A stretch of DNA of 64,000 nucleotides from Ailanthus altissimus (Eukaryota > Streptophyta > Magnoliopsida > Sapindales > Simaroubaceae). The position numbers were made by a program, and so were the translations under genes. Of this stretch, positions 21,902-33,552 are shown one piece after another. Location of the stretch: contig OX327691.1 of assembly GCA_946807835.1 (NCBI GenBank), positions 14,931,688 through 14,995,687 on the forward strand, read 5' to 3'. Numbering within the stretch: the first letter of the stretch is position 1; each line of letters opens with the position of its first letter. The notes below the pieces were generated by a model. The model was not told the origin of the DNA and made no database searches. It was given only the letters and a program-made list of their open reading frames with translations.

Positions 21902-24177
21902 ATGGCAAGGCCAAGCTCAAAACAAAGCGATAAGAACAAGGCGGGGGCATTCTTTTTGGCCACTCTGCTTCTCTGGTTGGTCTCTGTTTTGTTCGAAATT
22001 GGCTTCAACAAGCGCAAAGAGCTTCTCTTTATCGTCGCCGGTGCTTGTTTTTACCAAATAGCCAATTGGGTCGTTCGGTTTTCGGTCTCTCGTGATCCCC
22101 TCTTTGTCAATACCTCTGTCTCTCTTCTCCACTCCACCGTCACATCCGTTTCAGGTTCTAATATTTGCTTGTTTTTATTTTTTTAACATTATTTATACTT
22201 CTGTTTCATTTATTGAATTGGGTATTTGTTTGTTTTCTTTTTTTCAAATTTTTTTTTTAATGGGCTATGGCGATGTTTTGTGAGTGGTTATGGGGTAACA
22301 GAGTTTCATGATTCTAGAAATTGTTATGGTGCTCTTGTTTGGGAATCAAATGGTTGGTGTAAATTTTTTTGATTGAATAAGTGGGAAAGTAATTCTTCTA
22401 GCAATAAGCTTTGGAGTTGTAGTTATGTGTTTTAAATGAATAAAGGTAGCTCATGATAGAGAACTGATTATCTGTTATTGGCTACTACAAATGTCCATAT
22501 GGAAATTGAGTCGAGTATGTAGCAGAATGTATGAACTATGAAGGGGCAGTGTTTGGCGCATGAAATTGGTTCACGTGTGAATGTAGTGAAAGTTGCTGGT
22601 GTCAGTATTTGTGTTAATGTACCATTTGGTCTGTTCTTTGATTAATGACATGGAGGATAAACCGGAACTTTTGTATGCTTATGGTCACGGGGATGTAATT
22701 AATTTTCATAAGCTTGTGGATATTTTCATTGAGAATGGCATAATTGGAAATTATACTGTAAATGACTTAACAAGTTGGTGGTGGTGGTCTAACTTATTGA
22801 GAAGTGAGGAGAGGTTGAGGTTGCTTATATATATATAAATTGTTTATTTGCCGTGGATGTACCATGAATGCCTAAGCGGTTTCATGTTCCATATGATAAT
22901 TTCTCAATGTCCAAATTGTCCATTTGTGTGGCATGTTATTATGGTTGAGGCGGAGAGATGTATATATAAATCTACAGAAAGTTGGATGATGAATTTCATG
23001 GCTTAGGTCTTGCATTTCTAGATGTTGATGCCATTGTGTTTCAGTTTTGGAGGATGTTCCTTCCGAGAAAAATTGAAGACTTCGATAAAAGAAAATATGA
23101 AAACAAAATGAACAGCCTGAAAATAATTCGTTCAAACCATTTTGTTGGCAAACTTGGGAAGAATAAGAATTCGGCTCCACAAAAATTTGAACCCAGATCT
23201 CACAGTACAATTTGAACGAGTTTAGCTATTACAGTGCGCTGGTGTCTTCATGTTATAAAATTTATCTATTTATTAACTTTTTGCCAATATTTCTGCAGTG
23301 AGGATCCTTTATCTTGATACTTATAGTAATTTTAAATGTATTTCTGTTCCCTTTGCAGTGGTGTTGATTTTGGTTAATCAATGGCTAAGAAATGGTTTGA
23401 ATGGAATGTTTGAGCACTCAGAGTTGGTTGGTGGTACTTGGCAATGGGCTTATCCTGCTTTATGCTTCTCATGTGGTTACTTTGCTTATGATCAGTGGGA
23501 TATGCTGCACTATCGATTATACAGCGGTTTGATCCCTGCTATTCTAGTACATCATCTGTTGCTGCTGGTTTGCTTTACTCTTGCTTTGTATCGAAATGTC
23601 ACCATCAACTACCTTATTCTCACACTTATTTGTGAGGTACACTTAAGTGTTTTCCAGAAAGTTGTTTCCTATCTTATGATCATTCTTTTTTCCTTTATTA
23701 TGCTCTCCAAATCTCTCTTTCTTGTGTGTGTTAATTCCTCTCTTTTCCTATTTTCATTTTCATTTTTTCCCTTTTTCTGTTTGTGTATCATCTGCCTCGT
23801 AATGTTTTACAATCTTAAGTGTGAAATTTATTTTGGTGATACAGCTGCATTCCATCTTCTTACATGTGAGGAAGGTGCGTCGGATGGCTGGTATTCGAGA
23901 TGCCAAGAGTGTAATCGTAAGGGTGGAATGGGTCCTCAATTGGATGGCCTTCTTTCTGGCAAGGTTGGCATCTCATATTCTGATCACTGTCAAACTGATC
24001 AGAGATGCTCCCAAGTTTGAAAAAGGTATTGAGTTGCCACTTGCCTTGTTTGGGATGGCTGGCTTGAATTTGCTCAATGCTTTCCTAGGCATAGATCTCT
24101 TCAATGCTTTCAAAAGGGAGAAAAATCCCCAGCTGATGAATCACATCGTCAAGAATGACAAAAAGAAAACCACATAA
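21902..24177 (+). CDS. TLC-domain membrane protein (TRAM/LAG1/CLN8 family), three exons
   Basis: Exons 21902-22154, 23359-23636 and 23845-24177 join in frame to 864 nt, or 287 residues. Introns begin GT and end AG. The protein has several hydrophobic segments (residues about 17-33, 43-58, 85-90, 113-126, 142-172, then three in exon 3) and the family His pair H149-H150 in AILVHHLLLLVCF. Conserved features are WQWAYPALCFSCGYFAYD and a polar C-terminal tail ending in lysines and KKTT, which could act as an ER retrieval signal. It is closest, from memory, to plant TLC domain-containing protein 2-like genes rather than LAG1 ceramide synthases, because the HD/Hox-like extension and the longer Lag1p motif are absent. 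Its substrate or role is unknown; the family is linked to membrane-lipid handling. A second in-frame acceptor is present (see findings). Confidence 0.9.
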
Positions 24178-24965
24178 ACAATTATTGTTGTATCTTAAAA
24201 TTTTCATTTCTTCGATTGATTTTGTACAGTAAGCACAGTTCTGGCTCAATACGTAATTCTACTACCGAAAAGAAATAGCTATGCAACTTCTGTGAAGTCA
24301 CTGAATGTAAAAGTTCTTTGCACAACCCAATGTACCAGATGAGATTGCCAGTGTAAAAATTTGTCTTGGCAACGCGGATGCTTTACCCAAGAACTACAAT
24401 CATATTGCTAATTGGTTGCCATTGATGTTAAGATGTCTGGATTGTACACGATCTTGTATTTTGCTCTTTGAAGGGCAGGGAAAATCCATTTGTGGTAACC
24501 AGGAAACTTCTTTATAGCTAATATAGATTTGCTTGGAGGATGCAATAGCTTCATTATCTTTGGTTTAACATTAATGGAGGTATCATTACCTCTTGTCCGG
24601 TGGATATTTCACGCATCCTCTAAAAGCTTGACGGTTCTATAATTTTGCAATACTAATTTTCTGGAGCTCTCTGTACCCTGGTCTGGTTGCCACAATTGAG
24701 ATTCATTGTTCAGGTTCGGTGTCAAGTTGAATCTTCTGTAATTAATGAAGTGGTATGGGGCTATTGGGTGAGAAATAACAATGAAAGAGAATGGTGAGAG
24801 TTGTATTCTGGCAAATGTCGAAAGCCACATTGGAAATTATTCTGTGATTCTACATTATTAACGAAGTCAAGCCACAGCTGCACAATGTGGTCTGCAGTTC
24901 ATTTCAAATAAAAGGTAGGAACTAAAAAAAGAAGAAGCGGACACTTACTCTAAAGATCAAAAACA
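24178..24965. other. TLC gene 3' UTR and spacer
   Basis: This holds the 3' UTR of the TLC gene and a spacer up to tRNA-Gln. I see no other gene. T-rich sequence left of the tRNA (minus strand TGTTTTTG) fits a Pol III terminator. Confidence 0.6.
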
Positions 24966-25037
24966 AGGTCCCACCGGGAGTCGAACCCAGGTCGCTGGAT
25001 TCAAAGTCCAGAGTGCTAACCACTACACCATGGAACC
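24966..25037 (-). tRNA. tRNA-Gln (UUG)
   Basis: The minus strand reads GGTTCCATGGTGTAGTGG at the 5' end, an anticodon arm CTGGA-CTTTGAA-TCCAG with anticodon TTG, a T arm GGGTTCGACTC and an acceptor end GGGACC plus discriminator T, 72 nt in all. The acceptor stem GGTTCC pairs with GGGACC through one G-T pair. A box (TGGTGTAGTGG) and B box (GGTTCGACTCC) are intact, and a T run follows. It is a normal plant nuclear gene. Confidence 0.95.
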
Positions 25038-25737
25038 TTTTTGCCATCTCGTGACTTTCATATATATAAACTATAATACTTCTCACCCTACTTGAGGACT
25101 TACTGATGAAAAAATTGAGTGGAATGATTTTTTTGTTAGCCAAGGAGAGAGACGGAAAGTAAAGAAAACAAAAATGAATGCGATTGCCTCTTGCTAGTTT
25201 AGGAATAAAAGGTAAAACTTAGCTAGTGAGATTTAAAATTTAGGTTATCCAACAATATAAAGCAATTAGACAACATTACTTAGAAGGTATTGATAGTTTA
25301 AAATGACTGTAATAGCTGAAATGAAAACTTTTTAAAGTATTCTACTGATTGTTTGATACTTTGGGTGTTTGCTCTTTTAATTTAATTGGTTGCATTAGCA
25401 AAGACATGGGGTGCTTCTTCGGATTTAGGAAGAGCAAAAGATTCATGACACAAAATTTCTGTGTCTTTTAGATTGTGGAATCATATAACTCTTTGTAATT
25501 TTTGCTTAATACAATCTCGTTAAAAGATAATTAAACGCTTACCTTTAAATTTGTAAAATTCCATTATTTTATGCTATACTATATAGAATAACAAACATGC
25601 CATAGATGACAAAATAATTTGCTATGTACAGACAAATAAAAATAAGAATGTTCTGTTTCATAAAAGAAATGACTAATTTGGAAGTTGTTATGATAAATAA
25701 GTGAATAAGAAAAAACCTTGTCGCGCTGTTGTTGGCA

Positions 25738-25822
25738 GGGGTGGTGGCGCAGTTGGCTAGCGCGTAGGTCTCATAGCTTCTGAGTGATCCTGAGGTCGAG
25801 AGTTCGAGCCTCTCTCACCCCA
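25738..25822 (+). tRNA. tRNA-Met (CAU), elongator, with an 11-nt intron
   Basis: The plus strand begins GGGGTGGTGGCGCAGTTGG and ends CTCTCTCACCCCA. The anticodon CAT is followed by A and then an insert GCTTCTGAGTG, giving 85 nt of gene and a 74-nt mature tRNA. An intron one base after the anticodon is characteristic of plant elongator tRNA-Met. The B box GAGTTCGAGCC is intact and the following TACATTATTTTTT supplies a terminator. Confidence 0.95.
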
Positions 25823-26677
25823 TACATTATTTTTTCCTTGTCGTCAAACACTCCCCTGAATTTTTTTTTTTATATTTTTAAATAGATCAGTCATCTTGTG
25901 AGTTAATGAGCATGTGGCCAAGTGCCTTTGGACAATTATCTTTTAGTAGCTTTTGGAGAGCATCCCCACTTCAAAATGATTTATAACTTAACTTAGTATA
26001 TCCAAAATCCGATTCCAGCAAGCACCTTGGTGTTCAAACCATGATAAATAAGGTTTCAAAATTCAGAGATACCACCAACATTAGCTGCATTTGGAAGCAA
26101 CACAACTTGCAGTAGCCAAAGACCGCATCAGACATAATTGCATTTTCAGTTCCTCTATTCCTTTCTTTATATTCATATGATGCTTTTGAAAAATTGTTGC
26201 TCATCAATTTGCATAAGCAATGGTGTATAAACAATTTGTATGTATAATGTTATGCATTATCTTCCTTAGCCAACCAAAATATTGATGGTTCTTTGTGAAA
26301 GAGAAATTTGGGGTAAAATTTTATATGAGAAGGTTTTTGACAAGATCTAAATACAGTTTAGGAGCTTCTAATAATGCTTCAACAAGGTAAAAAAAATTAA
26401 TCTGTTAAGAGATCCATTACCTAATCTCTCAAAGAAACATGAGCGAAGCAAGCAATTCATCACAATCACAGGAAAAAGGAACAAAAAACTAAGCAATTGA
26501 AATTCTGACCTTTGCTTGATAATTTTTGATTCACAGACCAACAATCGTGTATAAGAAAATAAAATAAAAATATCACAGCTGATCAAAAAGAATTTAATCA
26601 GCATATTCTAAGTGATACAAATAGTAAGTTTTACAGATGAGAAATCAGTATTGGTCTTTTCTTTCATCTCTAATAGG
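25823..26677. other. Spacer and 3' UTR of the filament-like gene
   Basis: No coding region is seen. The right part should contain the 3' UTR of the minus-strand gene ending at 26678. Confidence 0.55.
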
Positions 26678-29600
26678 CTAAAGTTCTAGCTGTATTCCAT
26701 TCTTAGTTCGTGAGAAGAACTTTGCAAATCCATTTCGGTTCTTCTCAGGATTGACATGATTTGTTGACATGGCAGAGGATGATGTAGATGAAGATGAAGA
26801 TGGGGGTGTGTTCCCATCACTCTTACTCATTAAAGGACCAGTGCTCTCAGCAGCTATACTTGGAGAATTGAATTCCCTTTTGGGTGAAAATGTTTCATTA
26901 GAATGTAGCATCCATGATTCCCCACCAGCTTTAGGAACTGGCAATGCTGCCTGAGAGAACTCTGGTATGCTAGCAGTGTCAATCAGAAAGTCTTCCAATG
27001 TTGCCAGAGACTTCAGTTGCTTCCCTAGAGAAGCTATTGTTTTCTGGCACTCAGCAAGTTTTCCTGTAGCCGCTGCCAGGTCCTCCTGCCATAAGCAAAT
27101 CATATGATCATTATATCCAGAGACCATAATATTTGTTCAAAATGTTTTGTAAAATGTATCATCAACAAATTGGTTGGACAATGCCACAATGACCTACCTG
27201 TTTTATCTTTACTTCAGCATTAGACTTCGCAATTTGCTGGAGCTCAATTTCTTGCTTCATTCTCCATAGCTCTTCCTCCAGTTTCTGACATTTGACAGTA
27301 ATGTGTGCCGACAAAACCCTCTCCTTTTCAACCTCTTCCTGTAATGATTTGATCTTCTCAGACATTGTTTGAGCCTCCATTTCCATGCTACTGACATTAG
27401 ACTCAACATGCTGCCTTGATTCATTTGCCAAATTTAGCTCCCTTTGCAGCTCCTCCAACTTCATTTCTACCTCCCTCAGCTGAAGCTGTGATTCCTCAAT
27501 AGAGTCTTGACTTTTGGTTAGCGCCGTCTTCAGTTTAGCATTCTCTGCTTCCATCTTTTCAATTTTTTCTTCCAGTTTAACTTTCTTTGCCTCCATCTTT
27601 TCTATTTCTTCTTCCAATTCAGCTTTCTGTCCTTCCATCTTTCCTATTTTTTCATCTAGTTCTGCTTTCTCGGCGTCCATCTTTTCTACTTTTTCTTCCA
27701 GTTCAGCTGTCCGATGAATCATGGCTTCAAGTTCTGCTCTTAATGCACTTTCTTCATGAGCAGATTGCTCGGTAACAGCTTCTGATTCAAACTGACTTCC
27801 ATTGCCATTATTGGGCATGGCAGCAAGCCGCTCCATTTCAAGAAAATCATCCATTAGATCAATTTCAGTTGAAGATGGTGGGAGATTTCTATTAACAGCC
27901 TTTTCATTTTTAAACTGATCAAGCTCAGCAATTAGAGCTGATGCCCATGAGTCAGAGCAACTTGGCTCAGACTTGTGTTGTTCTGAGCTACCCATCTTGC
28001 GGATATCAATCTCCACAGCATTAAGTCGCTCCCCGTTATCTGATTGACTATCCACTAGAGATTCAACACAAATTGAGGAGGCAGCAAGAGATTTATGGTC
28101 ATTAATTGAAGCCCTACAAGCCATTGCTTTTAACCTTCGACACTTGGCCTCAAGCTTGGCCACCTTCTTTATGCTCTCTAAATGTTGCTTGCTGGCTGTT
28201 TCAGCTGCTTGGGCACTCAAGTCCCTCTCAATTGCCCTGATTTCTAACTCCTCAGACTGAGACCAGAGCTCCATCTTGAGTGCTGAGTTCTCTTTCTCCA
28301 GAAATTCAAGCTTCTTGCAAAGATCAGGGTCAATGACAACCTGAGGTTGACATTTAATTGTCTCTGGTTTGCTCTGGAGCTCAAGAAGTTGGCTCTCAAG
28401 TTCAAGTTTTGTGGATTCCCACTCACGGGTTTTCTTCTCTACAGCTTCATGAATCTTTTGCTCCTGCTCCTCTCTCGCTAATCTCAGTTGCCTAACACAT
28501 TCTTTCAGGGCCCCATCAAGATGGCTCACCTTATCTTCCAGAGTTGAGTTCTGTTGCACAGCAGCCTCAAGTTTTTGCTTTAAGATCGCTACTTCATTTT
28601 CAGCCTTTTCCCATCCTAAAATTCATCAATTTAATAACACACTGAGATAAGTAATATGACTAAAGAAGCTTGGTATAATGCAACAGTTGTAAAGCCTGGT
28701 TGAGAAAACTTATTGTGAAAAAATTCCATTTGATACTAGCTACCCTATCACGTCTAAATCATTGAGGGCATTAATGATTCTTAAAGTAGACAAGACTATT
28801 ATTTGCCATTACGAGTATATCTAAAGAAGATAGCAGAATCTCTGTCCTAGTTACTACATGAGTAATACCTGCAATGGCTTCTTCAGCAACTTTGGCATGC
28901 TGCTTCACCAAGTCCTCTTTGGCACTAACATTCACCAGAGCAGCTGAAAGTTTTTCGGAAAGAGCCCTTACACTATCATTAACATCTTCTCCATTGGTTA
29001 CAGCTTTTGATGTGACTTCAGGTGATTGAATATGTTCACTAGGAGATGCTTTTAGAGCTTCCTGCTTCACAATTAGAGAATAATTGGAAAATGTAAGTAA
29101 TTGAATCAACATTGTTAAAAAACTACTAATTTGAAAAACTGATCCAATCATGGAGGTGCTATGATACTGAACCAAAATTTAATTGTCCAAGTCATGAAGA
29201 AAAAGAAGGGAAAAAAAGCATGCAATTTGATTACTAGATATCAGAGGAGACAGAAAACTTGAGATCTCAGTATAGGAAACAAAACAACATAATAGGTTCC
29301 CTGCCATTTGACTTGTTTCAAAATTATGGCCTGCATAAGAGTCCTGCCTCCATGTGGTTTCTATAACTCTTAAGGGGTTTTGAAAATGTCATGAAAGAAT
29401 TATGCATCCAAGGAACAACTAAAACCTCCATCTTTTGCTCAGAAAACCTTCCTTTAAAAGCGAGATTTCTCATGAAAGTTTCAAAACAACTTACAAGTGC
29501 TCTTTTCTTTTAATAGATATACATGAAGTTCGGTGTAGTAGACAAACTAAATGCAATATGAAAGGGAAGGACAGAAAATTATCAAACAAAACGGGCAATC

Positions 29601-30125
29601 AAATAACATAATATTAAAAAGCAGACAAATTTTCATCGCAGACCTATTAAACAAAACTGTATCACACCTTAGCAAGAGTTTTGCATAAATATGTATCCCA
29701 TTCATGACTTGGGGTAAATGTATTAAAATTGTTAGGATGACCAACAGACGAGCATGAGAGGTGCAACTATTTGTATTTTCCATTACAGAAAAATTGCGGG
29801 GCCAGCTAAAGAGGAATACTGAAAGTATCAAAAGTAATTCAAAATTCATCAGTAAAGCTGAAAGTATATTTACAGATACAATGGCCGCATACTTATTGGA
29901 ATGAAAAGGAAGCAAAGAAATACACGTTAATCATGAAATTCTTTGGAAATATAAACTTCTAAAACAAATCAAACAGCAATCTCAAAGGTGCTTGAAACAA
30001 TATTTGATACCCACCTGATCATCAGAGTATCTCTCAGAATGCGAAGATATTGATTCGAAACTCTCAGTTTCTCCCGGGCTTCTCTCAGAAGACCTTTTCT
30101 TCCATAACCATTTTCGCTTTTCCAT
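26678..30125 (-). CDS. Filament-like plant protein (FPP), long coiled coil, four coding exons
   Basis: Exons on the minus strand are 30125-30015, 29061-28869, 28615-27198 and 27085-26678, all with GT-AG borders. They join in frame to 2130 nt, or 709 residues. The N-terminus [19 protein letters not shown] is the family signature (basic, WxWKK). It is followed by Ser-rich sequence and [21 protein letters not shown], then [19 protein letters not shown], which starts the long heptad-repeat coiled coil. The C-terminus is Ser-rich and ends [17 protein letters not shown], also typical. FPPs (DUF869) are plant-specific coiled-coil proteins related to the MAF1-binding protein of the nuclear envelope; their exact role is unsettled. 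At 709 residues it fits the shorter FPP1-3 group rather than the roughly 1000-residue members. Residues about 401-457 are a run of four 14-residue repeats. No lesions were seen. Confidence 0.93.
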
Positions 30126-30174
30126 TGCAAGGTCAAATAATCCAGGAACAACTAGCACATCACAGATTGTTCAT
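30126..30174 (-). promoter_or_regulatory. FPP 5' UTR exon with two mini-uORFs
   Basis: An acceptor (TTTGCAG) ends at 30175, so 30174-30126 is the last stretch of leader before the ATG. Its first three bases are ATG, reading M-N-N-L-stop (30174-30160). An overlapping ATG-TGC-TAG follows at 30160-30152. Such short upstream frames can reduce translation, but this is not shown here. Confidence 0.5.
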
Positions 30175-31150
30175 CTGCAAACAAATGCAAACCAGTATTC
30201 AAATTGTCACCAAGAAACCATTATAAATCCAATGTCTAAATAGCAAGAACCAAAGAAGAAAGCATAAGAACGATAAATTAACTTTCATTTGTTTGATATG
30301 CTATACTAGTGGTCCACTCTTATAAAGCATAAATGAACAACCTCATCTCCAATCTCAAACATTAAACAAAAAGATGACTTGGCTTATCATTTTCTCATCT
30401 TCGCTTCAAATCCAAACCTTTAACTAACCAACTCAACAACAAAAGATAACATTTTTAACGGCACAAATATAGCATAACAAGAAACAAAGGGCAAAGAGAA
30501 GGAATTGAAAGCTCTAATAGCACAACAAAATAGTATTAAAAAGTACCTGAAATACGACTAATTTTTGAAATCACTAAAAACCCATTACTTGCACCACAAA
30601 AAATGGAAACACTCGAATCAAATCTTCCAAAACCCCGGGTAAAGAAAAAAGATGAAATCAAAATCTATGAAACAGTAACAAGTAGACAAAGAGAGGATCC
30701 CAGATATGAGTGACCCATCAAATCAAAGCTCAAAACTTCCCCTTTGCTTTCTTAAGACTCAATATATTAGATTAAAATAATGATATACACATTCGTTTTA
30801 CAGATACATAAATTGTTATTTAAAACCCAGAATATAAAATAAAGAAAACAAAAGAGAAGATACAAGACCCAGATCAAATACCTTTGACTGGAGACCAAAA
30901 CAAAGCTTAGAGCTCAGATGGGAAGCAGAAATAATTGAAAAAAAAAAAATTAATGCTATCAGATTTAAGATAGCAATAAAAGAACAACAGCCACAATAAC
31001 AATAACTTAAAACTCTGCAAAAATCTGTTGAATGTCAGTGGACAAAATCAGATAATGTGGGTTTCTATTTCTTGTATTTTTCCCTTTAAAACGTTTTTTT
31101 TTTTCTGGGATTTCAAATATTTAAAAAGAGAAAGTAATAGCATGTGAGTG
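30175..31150 (-). other. FPP leader intron(s) and promoter region
   Basis: The acceptor just upstream of the start exon implies at least one intron in the 5' UTR. Candidate donors (GGTACTTTTT near 30540-30550 and AGGTATTTGATC near 30880, minus strand) are present but I cannot choose. The transcription start cannot be placed from sequence. Nothing else is coded here. Confidence 0.4.
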
Positions 31151-33552
31151 TGTGTGAGTGAGTGTGAAGCTGAGAGCTCCAGAGAATGAATGGGATCTCA
31201 AAAAACAACTTTTCAGCTTTTTGCTGCTTAAAAAATTGGTTTGGCTTTATTATTTAATTATTTTTTTGTTTTTAAAACTTGTGAACTTTGAAAATCAAGC
31301 TGTCCCTCATTCCCGCGCATGCATGAGGATTAGTAGATTACTGTGCCATACCCATGAATTTTTTTTAAAAAAAAGTTCAGACAAAGAGTAAAATCTCTCT
31401 CTCTTCACTCGGGTTTTTTGAGTTCATTGTCTGAGCCAGTGACTGTGACTCGGTCAGTGGCTTGTCTCAGCTTTTATTTTAACCTGTCGCTTGTTTGTGT
31501 TGGCTTAGTGGAGGAATCTTATGACTTATGAGAAGGCGCCACTTGAGGTTGAGGCTCTGTTAGGCAGTTGGACTTCGGGTTTATTATCTGGGTTTTTGTG
31601 CATCGGACGGTTGATAATTGATATAGTATAAGCATTGGATGCTGATGCTCCGTTGGCTCAAAATTCAATTTTGAATTATTATTTATTTAAAAATAATAAT
31701 GACGCAAAATATATGTTGTATTTGTGGATTATTCTTCAACTGAACCGACATTTCTTTGAATAAAATTTCTACTTTGGTTATTCAATTTGATTTTTGAAAT
31801 TATTTATTTATTTATTTATTTTTGTTTAGGATTTTAGGATTCAAGTTACAGAAGTAATCCAGATTTGGCTGTTCTGTTAGATCACGTGGAGGACAGTTAA
31901 CAATGGTGAAGGCCCAGAGTGGAAACTAAATTAAAGTTATGGAAGGGCCCATTACCGAGTCATATCCTCCCATAATATTGGATCTTTTTAGATTAAAACA
32001 CCGCCGATTTTCTATTATTATTCTTCATCTTTCATCATATGCAAAGTTAATTATCTAAAAATGATACATATTCTCAATATCTTTCTTTTATGATTCCTTA
32101 CACTTCCATGTTTCAAACTTATAAATCCATTTTAACTTCGTTTTTATCCTTAAACTGTCCACTTGGTCCCAATTTTTCTTTGTAATTTAGTTAGTCATAA
32201 CTTTTAAAACACTTGTTTAAATAATTCAATGATAAATAACTTATCGTTTATTAATTTACTATTAAAGCAGAGATTTTCGTTTGAATTCCCCTCTTCATAT
32301 AAAAAAAAATTAATTTTTTTTTTATAGAATGCATGGTTTGTTTCAATTATGACACCGAAATTTTTTGTTAAAAAGTTGGAGGAAAAGAATGAATGAGAGT
32401 TTAACTATGTTTAATAATGACTCTTCTAGCTGGCCCCAGATGCAATGTTCGTCATTGTCCCTCTCATACTTGGCCAAATTTGCAGCTACGACTTAATGAT
32501 TGCATTTAGAAGGAATAGGGCTTCGGTTTTCTTTTTTGCTTTTTTTTTTAATGTCGATGTTTCTAATCGAAATTTTGTTAAGAATAGTTTGACAATGTAT
32601 TTGGACTAACACGAATTAAATTTTTGATGACATAATTTGAAATTGTTGACTTAAAAAGAATTTAATTCATAGTTCTTAAAGACTCCAATCTACAATAAAA
32701 CAAAAAAATTCTTCAATTTAGATTTGCTCACTTGAGCTCATATGATTTAAACTTGGAAAATAAAAGAAGCATTCCTTGAGCTCTTAAATTAATGCTTATA
32801 AAACAAATTGACATTTTGATGCATTCATTTACTAGTGGGGTCAGATTTCATTATTTACCTCCAAATATGGCAGTGATGATGATGCCAAATTGTGATCAAG
32901 GTACCTTGATTTATTCTTATCAAAAGTTTAAAATCATATAAAATAAATATGTTGCTCTCAAGGTTTGGGCCAGTTTATGAAGGCTAAAAAAACATCGTGT
33001 TTAGTTTGAGGATACATGAAGGTCAATCTCTCCAACTTATTAAGGTAAAAAAAAATTGATTGAACACAGTTTGAAATCAAGTTTAAGACTAACCTTCCCA
33101 ACTTATAAAAGTTTAAGGGGCCAAGTCCGAGATCAAAGTTACATCAAGATCGATTATATCTCTCCCAACACTTTCTCTTTCATAATTGAGATGTCACTTG
33201 TTTTTAAACAAAAAAGCTTTTTTATAGAGGACGAGCAATCTCCAACTTATCATTAAGGAGTCCCTTTTCATTAAAAACGACTAACCTTCAATCGATGGAT
33301 GAGGAATCTCTCATTATAAGGATGATAGCTGAAGAGTCTCTTTTCACAAGGTTGAGCACTCGAAGACTCCTCCATATAAGTTAAAGAGATTAAAGATGAG
33401 TAAAATACAAATGCCCAAGAGACCATAGACAAGTAAGACACGACAACAAGGAATCTAAGGGTAAATAGAACACTAGAAGATTGAAGAATCCATCCTAAAA
33501 CAGTTTCTCTCGTAAGACGAGTGATTTTTTAGAAGCATTACTGTTATTTTTC
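31151..33552. other. Intergenic DNA
   Basis: No protein-like frame is present. The part from about 33000 to 33550 has an LTR-like composition (words such as AGGAGTCCCTTTTC, AAGAGTCTCTTTTC, AAGACTCCTCC) and may be the upstream part of the LTR listed next, but it has no partner copy in the window. Confidence 0.5.

Noticed and set aside
23298..24020. Single 240-residue frame running from TLC exon 2 through intron 2
   Set aside because: It reads through a good GT-AG intron (23637-23844) and loses the conserved exon 3 frame.
24922..25143. 73-residue minus-strand frame
   Set aside because: Its middle is the tRNA-Gln gene, and the rest has no protein character.
27514..27775. Plus-strand frames rich in Ser/Phe opposite the FPP coiled coil
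   Set aside because: They are antisense shadows of the 42-bp repeat that encodes EKMEAEKAELEEK on the minus strand.
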